A DNA stretch of 64,000 nucleotides from Actinotalea solisilvae (GTDB lineage Bacteria; Actinomycetota; Actinomycetes; Actinomycetales; Cellulomonadaceae). This document shows, piece by piece, positions 36,409 to 45,836 of this stretch. The notes under the pieces are model-generated. The model did not search any database. It had not been told where the DNA came from and saw nothing but the letters and a program-made list of their open reading frames with translations. The stretch is from assembly GCF_016464425.1 (NCBI RefSeq), contig NZ_JADDKQ010000009.1, positions 248,001 to 312,000 of the forward strand, in the 5' to 3' direction. Within the stretch, counting starts at the first letter, position 1, and each line of letters begins with the position of its first letter. Made by a program: the position numbers and the translations under genes.

Positions 36409-37991
36409 CGGGCGCTCCCCTCTGCGGCGACGGCCGCCTGGGTCGTGGGCAGCTCGGGGGCGCGGTCGAGCAGCGGACCACCCCACCGGGCCTCGAGGAG
36501 CGCCTCGAGCGCGGCGCCCACGCGGTAGAGCCGCGCGTCCGCACGCGCCGGCGCGAGGACCTGGAAGCCCGCCGGCAGGCCGTCGTCGGACAGGCCGCTG
36601 GGCAGCGACATGCCGGGCACGCCCGCGAGGTTGGCGGGGATGGTCGCGACGTCGTTGAGGTACATGGCGAGCGGGTCGTCGAGCTTCTCGCCGAGGCGGA
36701 ACGCCGTGGTGGGCGCGGTCGGCGAGACGAGGACGTCGGCCTTCTCGAACGCCGCGGCGAAGTCGCGCTGGACGAGCGTGCGGACCTTCTGCGCGCTGCC
36801 GTAGTAGGCGTCGTAGTAGCCGGCCGAGAGCGCGTAGGTGCCCAGGATGATGCGGCGCTTGACCTCGTCGCCGAAGCCCTGGCCGCGGGTCGCGGCCATG
36901 ACGCGCTCGGCGGTCGGGTTGTCCTCGGGGACGACGCGCAGGCCGAAGCGCATGCCGTCGAACTTGGCGAGGTTGCTCGACGCCTCGCTGGGCAGGATGA
37001 GGTAGTACGCCGCGAGCGCGTACTCGAAGTGCGGGCACGACACCTCGACGATCTCGGCGCCGGCGCCGCGCAGCAGCTCGAGGGCCTCGTCGAACCGCGC
37101 GCGCACGCCCGGCTGGTAGCCCTCGCCGTTGAGCTCGGTGACGACGCCGACCCGCACGCCCGTGAGGTCGCCGGTGCGACCCTGCAGCGCGGACTCGACC
37201 AGCGGTCCGACGGGCTCGGGCAGCGACGTCGAGTCGCGGCGGTCGTGGCCGCCGATCACCTCGTGCAGGAGGGCCGAGTCGAGCACGGTGCGCGTCACGG
37301 GACCGGCCTGGTCGAGGCTGGAGGCGAGGGCGATGAGGCCGTAGCGCGAGACGCCGCCGTACGTCGGCTTGACGCCGACCGTGCCGGTCACGGCGGCGGG
37401 CTGGCGGATCGAGCCGCCCGTGTCCGTGCCGATCGCGAGCGGCGCCTCGAAACCGCCGACGGCAGCCGCGCTGCCGCCGCCCGAGCCGCCCGGGATGCGG
37501 TCGAGGTCCCACGGGTTGTGCGTGTTGCCGTAGGCCGAGTGCTCGGTCGACGAGCCCATGGCGAACTCGTCCATGTTCGTCTTGCCGAGGATCGGCAGGC
37601 CGGCGGCGCGCAGGCGCTCGACGAGCGTCGCGTCGTAGGGCGGGACCCAGCCCTCGAGGATGCGCGACCCCGCGGTCGTCGGCATGCCCCGGGTGACGAC
37701 GACGTCCTTGACGGCGACGGGCACGCCCGCGAGGGGGTGCAGGTCCTCGCCGGCGGCGCGGCGGGCGTCGACGTCGCGGGCCGTGGCGAGCGCCTCGTCG
37801 TGCGCGACGTGGAGGAAGGCGTGCAGCGCCGGCTCGACCGCGTCGATCCGGTCGAGGTGCGCCTGGGTGACCTCGACGCTCGTGACCGTGCCCGCGGCCA
37901 GGGCCTCGGCGAGCGCCGCGGCCGAGGAGCGCGTGAGGTCGGTGGAGCCGGCGGGCGTGCCGTCAGGTCCGGCCAGGTGGCGTCCTGCCAT
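36405..37991 (-). CDS. gatA: Asp-tRNA(Asn)/Glu-tRNA(Gln) amidotransferase subunit A
   Basis: 528 residues of the amidase-signature family, releasing ammonia from glutamine. The Ser-cisSer-Lys triad is visible: Lys in [10 protein letters not shown], the Gly/Ser-rich segment [12 protein letters not shown], and nucleophile Ser in [13 protein letters not shown]. The ATG shares one base with the gatC stop (TGATG) and its stop overlaps the gatB start, so all three subunits are translationally coupled. About 30 residues longer at the N terminus than many homologues. Confidence 0.97.
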   Translation of the reverse strand: MAGRHLAGPDGTPAGSTDLTRSSAAALAEALAAGTVTSVEVTQAHLDRIDAVEPALHAFLHVAHDEALATARDVDARRAAGEDLHPLAGVPVAVKDVVVTRGMPTTAGSRILEGWVPPYDATLVERLRAAGLPILGKTNMDEFAMGSSTEHSAYGNTHNPWDLDRIPGGSGGGSAAAVGGFEAPLAIGTDTGGSIRQPAAVTGTVGVKPTYGGVSRYGLIALASSLDQAGPVTRTVLDSALLHEVIGGHDRRDSTSLPEPVGPLVESALQGRTGDLTGVRVGVVTELNGEGYQPGVRARFDEALELLRGAGAEIVEVSCPHFEYALAAYYLILPSEASSNLAKFDGMRFGLRVVPEDNPTAERVMAATRGQGFGDEVKRRIILGTYALSAGYYDAYYGSAQKVRTLVQRDFAAAFEKADVLVSPTAPTTAFRLGEKLDDPLAMYLNDVATIPANLAGVPGMSLPSGLSDDGLPAGFQVLAPARADARLYRVGAALEALLEARWGGPLLDRAPELPTTQAAVAAEGSAR

Positions 37992-38287
37992 CAGTCCTCC
38001 TCCAGGATCTGCGGGACGGCGAAGCGGCCGCCCTCGGCCGACGGTGCACCGGCGAGCGCGTCGGCGACGGGCAGAGGCTGCTCGGGCACGTCCTCGCGGA
38101 ACACGTTGGTCAGCGGAAGGGGGTGGCTCGTCGCCGGCACGTCGGCGGTGGCGATCTCGCTCACCCGGGCGACCGACTCGACGATGACGTCGAGCTCGCC
38201 CGCGAGGCGCGTGAGCTCGGCGTCGGTCAGGTCGATCCGGGCGAGCCCCGCGAGGCGCGCGACCTCGTCGCGGTTGATGGTGGACAT
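37991..38287 (-). CDS. gatC: Asp-tRNA(Asn)/Glu-tRNA(Gln) amidotransferase subunit C
   Basis: 98 residues, typical GatC: N-terminal helices [21 protein letters not shown], the middle segment [28 protein letters not shown], and a C-terminal FAVPQILE that threads between GatA and GatB. It stabilises the complex. The ATG at 38285-38287 has a TAGACT box 7 bases upstream, so the operon mRNA is probably leaderless. It is divergent from the histidine kinase gene over 172 bases. Confidence 0.95.
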   Translation of the reverse strand: MSTINRDEVARLAGLARIDLTDAELTRLAGELDVIVESVARVSEIATADVPATSHPLPLTNVFREDVPEQPLPVADALAGAPSAEGGRFAVPQILEED

Positions 38288-38294
38288 GGCGGGG

Positions 38295-38300
38295 AGTCTA
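38295..38300 (-). promoter_or_regulatory. -10 box of gatC (leaderless)
   Basis: TAGACT on the minus strand, 7 bases before the gatC ATG. The same hexamer occurs 6 bases before the cysteine desulfurase start. Confidence 0.5.
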
Positions 38301-38459
38301 GACGGCTGTCCCCCAGCGCCCCGGGCGCGCCCACCCCCTGCTGAGCGGACCGCGCCGGTCGACGGGCTGTGGGGCGGGGCGGGTGGTGGGGGTGGCCCTA
38401 CCCTGGGTTCGCCGGGCTGCAGGATCGAGGCCGGACCGCCCGCTCGTGAGGATCGAGTC

Positions 38460-39779
38460 ATGACCGATCAGACCCTCTCCTCGACACTGCCCGCGGCACC
38501 GGTCCCGGTGCCCTCCCCGCCGCGCACCGGCGTCGGCGCCCTCGCGCGCCGCACCCTGCGCGACACGGCCTACCTGCTGCCCACGTTCCCGCTCGCCCTC
38601 GCGTCCTTCGTCGTCCTGGTCACCGGGCTGTCGCTCGCGGCCGGCCTGCTCGTCGTCGTGGGCGGCGTGCTCGTCGCGGTCGCGACGCTCTGGGCCGGCA
38701 CGGTGTTCGCCGCGATCGAGCGGACCCGCCTCGCGGCCCGCGGCACGACCCTCGCCCCGGTCGTCTACACGCGCCCCACGGGCGGCCTGCTGTCCCGGGC
38801 CCTCGCGACGCTCCGCGACCCGCGGCGCTGGGCGACGGTGCTGCACGGCATCGGCGCGCTCGCGCTCGCGACCGTCACCTGGTCCGTCGCGATCACGTGG
38901 TGGGCCGGCACGCTCGGCGGCCTCACGTTCTGGTTCTGGTCGCGGTGGCTGCCGCAGGACAACACGGGCCTCGTGGACCTGCTCCGCCTGCCCGTGAGCG
39001 AGTCCGTGCTCAACCTGGCCTTCGGCGTCGTCCTGCTCGTCACGATGCCCGCGGTGCTGCGCTGGTGCGCCGAGGCGCACGCCGCCTGGGCCCGCCTCCT
39101 GCTCACCGGCGCCTCGCGGGCCGCGCTCGCCGCCCAGGTGCAGGACCTCACCGAGCGTCGCTCGGCCGCGGCCGCCGCCGAGGCGCAGTCGCTGCGCCGC
39201 CTCGAGCGCGACATCCACGACGGCCCGCAGCAGCGCCTGGTCCGGCTCGCGATGGACCTGTCGGTCGCCGAGCGCCGGCTCGCCGACGACCCCGACGCGG
39301 CCCGGGCGCTGCTCGGCGAGGCGCGCACGCAGGCGGCCGAGACGCTGGCCGAGCTGCGCGCCCTCTCGCGGGGCATCGCGCCGCCCGTGCTGGCCGACCG
39401 CGGCCTGGCCGCCGCCGTCAGCGCCGTCGCGGCGCGCGCGACCATGACGACCTCGGTCGACGTCGCTCTGCCCGACGGCGCACGGCCCGCCGAGCCGGTC
39501 GAGAACGCCGCCTACTTCGTGGTCACCGAGGCCCTCGCCAACGTCGCCAAGCACGCCGAGGCGACGCGCGCGCACGTCGCGGTGACGACCGAGGCGCGGG
39601 ACGACGGTCGGGTGATGCTCGTGCAGGTGACCGACGACGGCGTCGGCGGCGCGGCGCTCGCCAAGGGGCACGGCCTCGCCGGGCTCGCCGACCGCGTCGA
39701 GGGCCTCGGCGGGCACCTCTCGGTCGAGAGCCCGGACGGCGGGCCCACGGTCGTGACCGCCACGCTCCCGTGGTCCTGA
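38460..39779 (+). CDS. NarL-type sensor histidine kinase
   Basis: 439 residues. The membrane sensor part has hydrophobic segments at about 40-58, 60-82, 126-146 and 186-203, with a cytoplasmic loop at 87-120, resembling the 'putative sensor' domain of actinobacterial kinases. The HisKA_3 motif LERDIHDGPQQRLVRLAMDL holds the phosphoacceptor H253, and a HATPase domain follows (VVTEALANVAKHAEA; DDGVGGAALAKGHGLAGLADR). It is followed by its response regulator. The ATG has GAGG 8 bases upstream. The stimulus is unknown; an envelope signal is plausible. Confidence 0.93.
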   Translation: MTDQTLSSTLPAAPVPVPSPPRTGVGALARRTLRDTAYLLPTFPLALASFVVLVTGLSLAAGLLVVVGGVLVAVATLWAGTVFAAIERTRLAARGTTLAPVVYTRPTGGLLSRALATLRDPRRWATVLHGIGALALATVTWSVAITWWAGTLGGLTFWFWSRWLPQDNTGLVDLLRLPVSESVLNLAFGVVLLVTMPAVLRWCAEAHAAWARLLLTGASRAALAAQVQDLTERRSAAAAAEAQSLRRLERDIHDGPQQRLVRLAMDLSVAERRLADDPDAARALLGEARTQAAETLAELRALSRGIAPPVLADRGLAAAVSAVAARATMTTSVDVALPDGARPAEPVENAAYFVVTEALANVAKHAEATRAHVAVTTEARDDGRVMLVQVTDDGVGGAALAKGHGLAGLADRVEGLGGHLSVESPDGGPTVVTATLPWS

Positions 39780-39830
39780 CCCTCGAGGCGCCCCGCACGG
39801 CGTCCCCGCAGGACGTCGATCGGCACGACC

Positions 39831-39862
39831 GGGAGCCGGCGCGTGGGCACGCGCCGGCTCCC
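39831..39862. terminator. Strong hairpin between kinase and response regulator genes
   Basis: Arms 39831-39843 and 39850-39862 are perfect 13-bp complements (GGGAGCCGGCGCG and its inverse) with a TGGGCA loop that can close further. No T tract follows. It may stop or slow transcription between the two genes, leaving the regulator to its own start 28 bases further on. Confidence 0.6.
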
Positions 39863-39876
39863 GGCGCGCGGACCGG

Positions 39877-39882
39877 CACACT
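39877..39882 (+). promoter_or_regulatory. Candidate -10 box of the response regulator gene
   Basis: CACACT, 7 bases before the ATG at 39890, matching the pattern at other leaderless starts of this window (55203, 15058, 21856). Confidence 0.35.
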
Positions 39883-39889
39883 GGCGCCC

Positions 39890-40540
39890 ATGCGCATCGT
39901 GCTCGCCGAGGACTCCGTGCTGCTCCGCGAGGGGCTCGTCCGTCTGCTGCGGGAGGCGGGCCACGAGATCCTCGCCGCCGTCGACCACGCGGACGCGGTC
40001 GTGCCCGCGGTCCTCGAGCACCGGCCGGACGTCGCCGTGCTCGACGTCCGGATGCCGCCGACGTTCTCCGACGACGGCCTCCGCGCGGCGGTCGCTGCCC
40101 GCGCCGCGGTGCCCGGGCTCGGCGTCCTCGTCCTCTCGCAGTACGTCGAGGAGTCGTACGCGCGCGACCTGCTCGCCGACGGCCGCGGCGGGGTGGGCTA
40201 CCTGCTCAAGGACCGCGTCCAGGACCTCGACGCGCTCGAGGACGCGCTGACCCGCGTCGCGGCCGGCGGCACCGTGCTCGACCCGGACGTCGTCGCGCAG
40301 CTGCTCGTCACGCGCCGCGCCGACCCCGTCGACGCGCTCACGCCGCGGGAGCGGGACGTGCTCGGCCTCATGGCCGAGGGCCGCTCGAACGCGGCGATCG
40401 CCCAGCGCCTCGTCGTCACGGCGGGTGCGGTGGAGAAGCACGTCGCCAACGTCATGGCCAAGCTCGACCTCGCGCCCGCGGACGAGGACAACCGCCGCGT
40501 GCTCGCCGTCCTCGCCTGGCTCCGCGAGCCCCGCCCCTGA
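39890..40540 (+). CDS. LuxR/NarL-family response regulator
   Basis: 216 residues. The receiver domain has acidic residues at the N terminus (VLAEDSVLLREGL), phosphoacceptor D52 in VAVLDVRMPP and Lys in GYLLKDRV. The C-terminal LuxR helix-turn-helix is LTPRERDVLGLMAEGRSNAA, then IAQRLVVTAGAVEKHVANVM. It is the cognate partner of the kinase immediately upstream. It probably binds DNA as a dimer on phosphorylation; targets are not evident in the window. Confidence 0.95.
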   Translation: MRIVLAEDSVLLREGLVRLLREAGHEILAAVDHADAVVPAVLEHRPDVAVLDVRMPPTFSDDGLRAAVAARAAVPGLGVLVLSQYVEESYARDLLADGRGGVGYLLKDRVQDLDALEDALTRVAAGGTVLDPDVVAQLLVTRRADPVDALTPRERDVLGLMAEGRSNAAIAQRLVVTAGAVEKHVANVMAKLDLAPADEDNRRVLAVLAWLREPRP

Positions 40541-40550
40541 ACCGGCCGGG

Positions 40551-40979
40551 TCAGGCGTCGACGTCGTGGAGGGCGTGGCGGACCAGCGCCAGGACCGCGA
40601 CACCGTAGGCGTCGGCCGCCGTCGCGCCCTCGAACGTCGTCTCCCCCGCCACCGGCGCCGTGGTCACGCGGAAGGTCTCGCGGTCGCCGTCGGGGCCCTC
40701 GAGGGCGCGGAACGTCGCGCCGAGCAGCTCGCGCAGCTGGTCCTCGCGCGGCATCCAGAGCGCGTCCTCCTGAGCGACGGAGTCCAGGGCCCACTCGGTC
40801 GTGCCGTTGAACCCGAGGATCGTGCCCGTCGGGTACTCGCGCGCCTCGATCGTCATCTCGCTCAGCGTGAAGAGCTCGTCCTCGAGGCCGGCCTGCGGGA
40901 TGACGAAGCGGTCGCCCGCCGCGGGCCGCCATCGCAGGCCGGCGTCGCGCAGGTCGGCGGCGAGGTGCTGGGAGATCAT
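40551..40979 (-). CDS. Conserved actinobacterial protein of unknown function
   Basis: 142 residues. The recognisable segments are DLRDAGLRWRPAAGDRFVIP, TGTILGFNGTTEWALDSV and ALWMPREDQLRELLGATF. Homologues of this type are often labelled 'pilus assembly protein CpaE' in actinobacterial genomes, but nothing of the CpaE ATPase (no Walker motif) is present, so I do not adopt that name. The sequence suggests a small globular alpha/beta protein. The ATG has GGAGG 8 bases upstream. It converges with the response regulator gene. Confidence 0.7.
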   Translation of the reverse strand: MISQHLAADLRDAGLRWRPAAGDRFVIPQAGLEDELFTLSEMTIEAREYPTGTILGFNGTTEWALDSVAQEDALWMPREDQLRELLGATFRALEGPDGDRETFRVTTAPVAGETTFEGATAADAYGVAVLALVRHALHDVDA

Positions 40980-41040
40980 GCGCCCATCCTCCCCCGCCGC
41001 CCGCGGCCCGGCGCGCCCAGGACGACGGGGACGCGCCGGA

Positions 41041-41060
41041 CCGGGCCGGGCCGGGCCGGG
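41041..41060. repeat. (CCGGG)4 tandem repeat
   Basis: Four perfect 5-bp units just past the stop of the TIM-barrel isomerase gene, in the 83-base gap before the next minus-strand gene. Probably a slippage repeat; its self-complementary bases could help RNA folding at the operon end. Confidence 0.6.
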
Positions 41061-41062
41061 CG

Positions 41063-42067
<1,005 letters not shown>

Positions 42068-42070
42068 GCG

Positions 42071-43330
42071 TCAGCTCTCCCTCGTGCCGGTCGTGACGAC
42101 CTGCGGGTTCGGTGCGGTGCTCCCGGGCGGCGCGTCGGGCGACGCGCCGGTGGTGACGGCGGTCCAGCGGCTCTCGTCGCCCGCGCTGCGCTCGACGGCG
42201 TCGAGCACGCGCTGGACCTGCAGGCCGTCCGCGAACGACGGCGTCGGCTGCTCCCCGGCGCCGAGCGCGCGGACGAGGTCGACGACCTGGTGGACGAAAC
42301 CGTGCTCGTAGCCGAGCCCGTGACCGGCGGGCCACCAGGCGGAGACGTACGGGTGCTCGGGCTCGGTGACGACGATGCGGCGGAAGCCCGCGACGCGCGG
42401 GTCCTCCGTCGCGTCGAAGAGGTGCAGGACGTTCATGTCCTCGAAGTCGAAGGCGAGGGACCCGAGCGAGCCGTTGATCTCGATCCGGATCGCGTTCTTC
42501 CGGCCCCACGCGAACCGCGTCGCCTCGAAGGAGCCGACGGCGCCGCCCTCGAACCGGGCGAGGAAGAGGGCGGCGTCGTCCACGGTGACCGGTCCCGTGC
42601 CCGACCCGGCGGCGCCGTGGAGGCCCGAGAACTCGGCGGCCAGCGGACGCTCGGTGACGAACGTCTCGAGGAGGCCGCCGACCCCCGTGATCCGCTCGCC
42701 GGTGATGAACTGCGTGAGGTCGACGATGTGCGCGCCGATGTCCCCGAGCGCGCCGGAGCCGGCGGCAGCCTTGTCGAGCCGCCAGGACAGGGGTGCCTGC
42801 GGGTCGGCGATCCAGTCCTGGAGGTACTGGGCGCGCACGTGGCGGACCGTGCCCAGGCGCCCTTCCGCGACGAGCTCCCGCGCGAGGGCGACGGCGGGCA
42901 CCCGCCGGTAGGTGAACCCGACCATCGCCCGCACGCCGCGGGCGGCGGCGGTGTCGGCGGCCCGGACCATCTCCTCCGCCTCGGCGACCGAGTTGGCGAG
43001 CGGCTTCTCGCACAGGACGTGCTTGCCGGCCTCGAGCGCGGCGATCGCGATCTCGGCGTGCGTGTCGCCCGGGGTGCAGACGTCGACGAGGTCGACGTCG
43101 TCGCGGCGCAGGACCGCGCGCCAGTCGGTCTCGACGGACGCCCAGCCCAGCCGCCGCGCCGCCGCCTCCACCGCGGGCCGCGTCCGGCCGGCGACCACGG
43201 TCATCTCCGGGGTCAGCGGCAGGTCGAAGAAGCGTGGCGCCACGCGCCAGGCCTGGGAGTGGGCCGCGCCCATGAACGCGTACCCGATCATCCCCACGCC
43301 CAGCCGTCCGGGCGCCTCGTGCTGCTCCAT
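42071..43330 (-). CDS. Gfo/Idh/MocA family oxidoreductase
   Basis: 419 residues. The N-terminal NAD(P) domain has GVGMIGYAFMGAAHSQAW and the family motif EKPL in KHVLCEKPLANSVAEAEE; the C-terminal alpha/beta domain includes LGDIGAHIVDLTQF with the conserved Asp and His. It oxidises or reduces a sugar, inositol or related polyol. The ATG at 43328-43330 is preferred over a GTG four codons earlier because GGAGA lies 5 bases before it. It sits in the operon of the ribose-type transporter. Confidence 0.9.
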   Translation of the reverse strand: MEQHEAPGRLGVGMIGYAFMGAAHSQAWRVAPRFFDLPLTPEMTVVAGRTRPAVEAAARRLGWASVETDWRAVLRRDDVDLVDVCTPGDTHAEIAIAALEAGKHVLCEKPLANSVAEAEEMVRAADTAAARGVRAMVGFTYRRVPAVALARELVAEGRLGTVRHVRAQYLQDWIADPQAPLSWRLDKAAAGSGALGDIGAHIVDLTQFITGERITGVGGLLETFVTERPLAAEFSGLHGAAGSGTGPVTVDDAALFLARFEGGAVGSFEATRFAWGRKNAIRIEINGSLGSLAFDFEDMNVLHLFDATEDPRVAGFRRIVVTEPEHPYVSAWWPAGHGLGYEHGFVHQVVDLVRALGAGEQPTPSFADGLQVQRVLDAVERSAGDESRWTAVTTGASPDAPPGSTAPNPQVVTTGTRES

Positions 43331-43497
43331 CACCGTCTCCACTCTCCGTGCTCCTCGTCGTGCGCGTGGCGGGTCCCCGGGGCCCGGGTGGACCGCTGCC
43401 GACCGATGCCGGCGACCGTGCCGTCCCGCCGGACGCCGCGGGCGGCCCCGGCGGGGTGGCGGGCGCCCGGTCGGACGCCCGCCACCTCACGCGCCGG

Positions 43498-44553
43498 TCA
43501 CTCGAAGGCGGTCGGCAGGTACTGCTCGACGTTGTCCGCCGTCACGACGGGGGCGAAGAGCTGGATGGTCCGCGGGACCTCGACCTCGACGAGGTCGCTG
43601 AGGGCCTTGTCCTGCACGATGAGCCGCGCCAGGCGGATGCCGTCCGCGGCCTGGGTCGAGGGGTAGATGACCGTCGCCTGCAGCACGGAGTCCCCGGCCT
43701 GGATGGACTCCATGACGCTCCGCGAGCCGGCCCCGCCGACCATGATGAACTCGTCGCGCCCGGCCTCCTCGATCGCGGCCAGGACGCCGACGCCCTGGTC
43801 GTCGTCGTGGTTCCACAGCGCGTCGATCTGCGGCGCCGCCTGGAGCAGGTTGGCCGCGGCCGACTGGCCGCCCTGGACGGTGAAGTCCGCGGCGACGCGG
43901 TTGTCGACGTCGAGCCCGCAGTCGGACAGCGCGTCCTCGAAGCCGCGGCTGCGGTCCTGCGTGAGCGGGAGCGAGTCGATGCCCGCGATCTCCGCGACGA
44001 CCGCGTCCTCGTTGCCGCCGAGCTGCTCGCAGATGTACGTCCCGGCGCTGACGCCCATGCCGTAGTTGTCGCCGAGGATCGTCGTGCGGGCCGCGAACGG
44101 GCTCGAGAACTCGCGGTCGACGTTGATGACCGTGATCCCCTCCTCCATCGCGCGGGTCGCGACGTCGGTCAGCGCGGCGCCGTCGAACGGCAGCAGGACG
44201 ATGGCGTCGACACCGTCGTTGATGAACTGCTCGACCTGGCTGATCTGCAGGTTGACGTCGTTGGTGCCCTCGGCGACGAGGAGCTCGACGTCGTCGTACT
44301 TCTCCGCCTCGGCCCGGGCCGACGACGTGATCGCACCCATCCAGCCGTGGTCGGCGGCGGGTGCCGAGAAGCCGATCGTGACGGTGTCGCCCGAGTCGTC
44401 GTTCGCGGAGGTCGCGCCGTCCTCCTGCTCCTGCGACGTGTCCTCCTCCTCGGCGGGCGCGTTGGACGTGCAGCCCACGAGCAGCGTCAGGCCTGCGGCG
44501 ATGGCGCCGGCCTGGACGAGCCGGCGGCGGGGGCCGGAGCGGTGTGCGGACAT
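43498..44553 (-). CDS. Ribose-type (periplasmic-binding-4) sugar-binding lipoprotein
   Basis: 351 residues. Twin-arginine-like basic start, hydrophobic stretch and lipobox LLVGC (C28), then an acidic linker and the RbsB fold: TIGFSAPAADHGWMGAI, VEQFINDGVDAIVLLPFDG, LWNHDDDQGVGVLAAIEEAG. The ligand is probably a pentose, hexose or inositol. GAGGA lies 5 bases before the ATG. It is encoded after the ATPase and permease genes, behind a 176-base gap with a 10-bp repeat array. Confidence 0.93.
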   Translation of the reverse strand: MSAHRSGPRRRLVQAGAIAAGLTLLVGCTSNAPAEEEDTSQEQEDGATSANDDSGDTVTIGFSAPAADHGWMGAITSSARAEAEKYDDVELLVAEGTNDVNLQISQVEQFINDGVDAIVLLPFDGAALTDVATRAMEEGITVINVDREFSSPFAARTTILGDNYGMGVSAGTYICEQLGGNEDAVVAEIAGIDSLPLTQDRSRGFEDALSDCGLDVDNRVAADFTVQGGQSAAANLLQAAPQIDALWNHDDDQGVGVLAAIEEAGRDEFIMVGGAGSRSVMESIQAGDSVLQATVIYPSTQAADGIRLARLIVQDKALSDLVEVEVPRTIQLFAPVVTADNVEQYLPTAFE

Positions 44554-44579
44554 CGGTGTCCTCCTCGGACGGTCGGGTG

Positions 44580-44619
44580 GTGCAGGTGCGTGCAGGTGCG
44601 AGCAGGTGCGAGCAGGTGC
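44580..44619. repeat. Four 10-bp tandem repeats in front of the sugar-binding protein gene
   Basis: Units G(T/A)GCAGGTGC start at 44580, 44590, 44600 and 44610. The first two units have T, the last two A, at the second position. The array ends 27 bases upstream of the binding protein ATG. A 10-bp period places every unit on the same face of the helix. The remaining gap (44620-44729) holds GC-rich inverted repeats, for example GCCGCC/GGCGGC at 44700-44715. Confidence 0.75.
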
Positions 44620-44729
44620 GAGCTCTGCGGTGCGTGGACGTGGACAGGGACAGGACGGCTCGGCCGGGGGGCCGGGCCGGGTGTGCGGGCCGCGTCCCGG
44701 CCGCCGGCGGGCGGCGCGGGGGTGCGCGG

Positions 44730-45836
44730 TCAGGCGCCGCGGGAGCGCGCGGCGAGGCGCTGCTGGAGCAGCACGGCGACCACGATGATCACGCCCTTGG
44801 CGACGGACTGGGCCGACGTCGACAGGTTGTTGATGATGAAGACGTTGGTGAGCGTGGAGAAGAGGACGACGCCGAGGACGGTGCCGATGATCGTGCCGCG
44901 GCCGCCGGCGAGGAGCGTGCCGCCGACGACGACGGCCGCGATGGCGTCGAGCTCGTAGAGCATGCCGTGCGTCGAGGAGCCCGAGCCGGTGCGCCCGAGC
45001 ATCATCACCGCGGCGATGCCGGCCGTCAGGCCCGCGAGCGCGTAGAGGTACATGGTGTGCCGGCGGACCTTGATGCCGGCGAGGCGGGCCGCCTCGGGGT
45101 TGCCGCCGACGGCGAGCGTCCGCCGGCCGAAGGTGGTCCGGTTGAGCAGGAACCACCCGGCGACGGCGACGAGCACGAAGACCCAGACGATCTTCGGGAT
45201 GCCGACGACGTCGCCGCGGACCGCGTCGAGGAACGCGTCGACGTCGACGATCTGCGTCTGGCGGTTGGCGATCATCTCTGCGAGACCGCGCGCCGCGACC
45301 ATCATGGCGAGGGTCGCGATGAAGGCCACCACCTTGCCGTAGGCGATGAGCACGCCGTTGACGAGGCCGCACACGGTGCCCACCGCCAGGGCGGTGAGGA
45401 CCATGACGACCCAGTGGACGTCCTCGGCCATCGTCTGGGTCGCGACGGTCGAGGCCCACACGCTCGCGAGCCCGAGGACGGACCCGACCGACAGGTCGAT
45501 GCCACCCCCGGTGATGACGAACGTCATGCCGATGCTCAGGACGCCGATGATCGCCGCGAGGCGCAGGATCGTCATGACGTTGTCGAGGCTCGCGAAGCGG
45601 TCCCCGCCCGTGACGACGCCGACGACGCACAGGAGCACGAGCGCGACGACGAGCCCGAGGTTGCGGCCCACGCCGCCGTGCAGAAGGCCGCCCGCGCGTC
45701 CGCCGGTGCCGGCCGCCGCGGACGCGACGGTGCGGTGCCCGGCGTCGTCGGCGGTGCGCGCGAGGGGCGTGCGGCCGTCGGGGTCCGGCGGCACGCTGCC
45801 GCCGGTGGCCAACGAGGGTGGCAGGGACTCGCTCAC
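44730..45836 (-). CDS. Ribose-type ABC transporter permease (RbsC family)
   Basis: 368 residues. A 55-residue polar N terminus precedes eight to ten membrane segments. The family motif is in SIGMTFVITGGGIDLSVGSVLGL, with NGVLIAYGKVVAFIATLAMM and the C-terminal LLAGGRGTIIGTVLGVVLF. It forms the channel with the two-domain ATPase upstream. The GTG start at 45834-45836 overlaps the ATPase stop (GTGA). Confidence 0.94.
   Translation of the reverse strand: MSESLPPSLATGGSVPPDPDGRTPLARTADDAGHRTVASAAAGTGGRAGGLLHGGVGRNLGLVVALVLLCVVGVVTGGDRFASLDNVMTILRLAAIIGVLSIGMTFVITGGGIDLSVGSVLGLASVWASTVATQTMAEDVHWVVMVLTALAVGTVCGLVNGVLIAYGKVVAFIATLAMMVAARGLAEMIANRQTQIVDVDAFLDAVRGDVVGIPKIVWVFVLVAVAGWFLLNRTTFGRRTLAVGGNPEAARLAGIKVRRHTMYLYALAGLTAGIAAVMMLGRTGSGSSTHGMLYELDAIAAVVVGGTLLAGGRGTIIGTVLGVVLFSTLTNVFIINNLSTSAQSVAKGVIIVVAVLLQQRLAARSRGA

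Noticed and set aside
38399..38404. TACCCT as the histidine kinase promoter
   Set aside because: It is a -10-like hexamer about 55 bases before the ATG but has no -35 match and no spacing support, so it is not listed as a feature.
40551..40979. Label 'pilus assembly protein CpaE' for the 142-residue protein
   Set aside because: There is no P-loop or receiver domain and the protein is far too short; the name appears to be a propagated annotation error.
44580..44619. Ten-bp repeats considered as a CRISPR or mobile-element end
   Set aside because: There are no spacers between units, no terminal inverted repeats and no transposase nearby.
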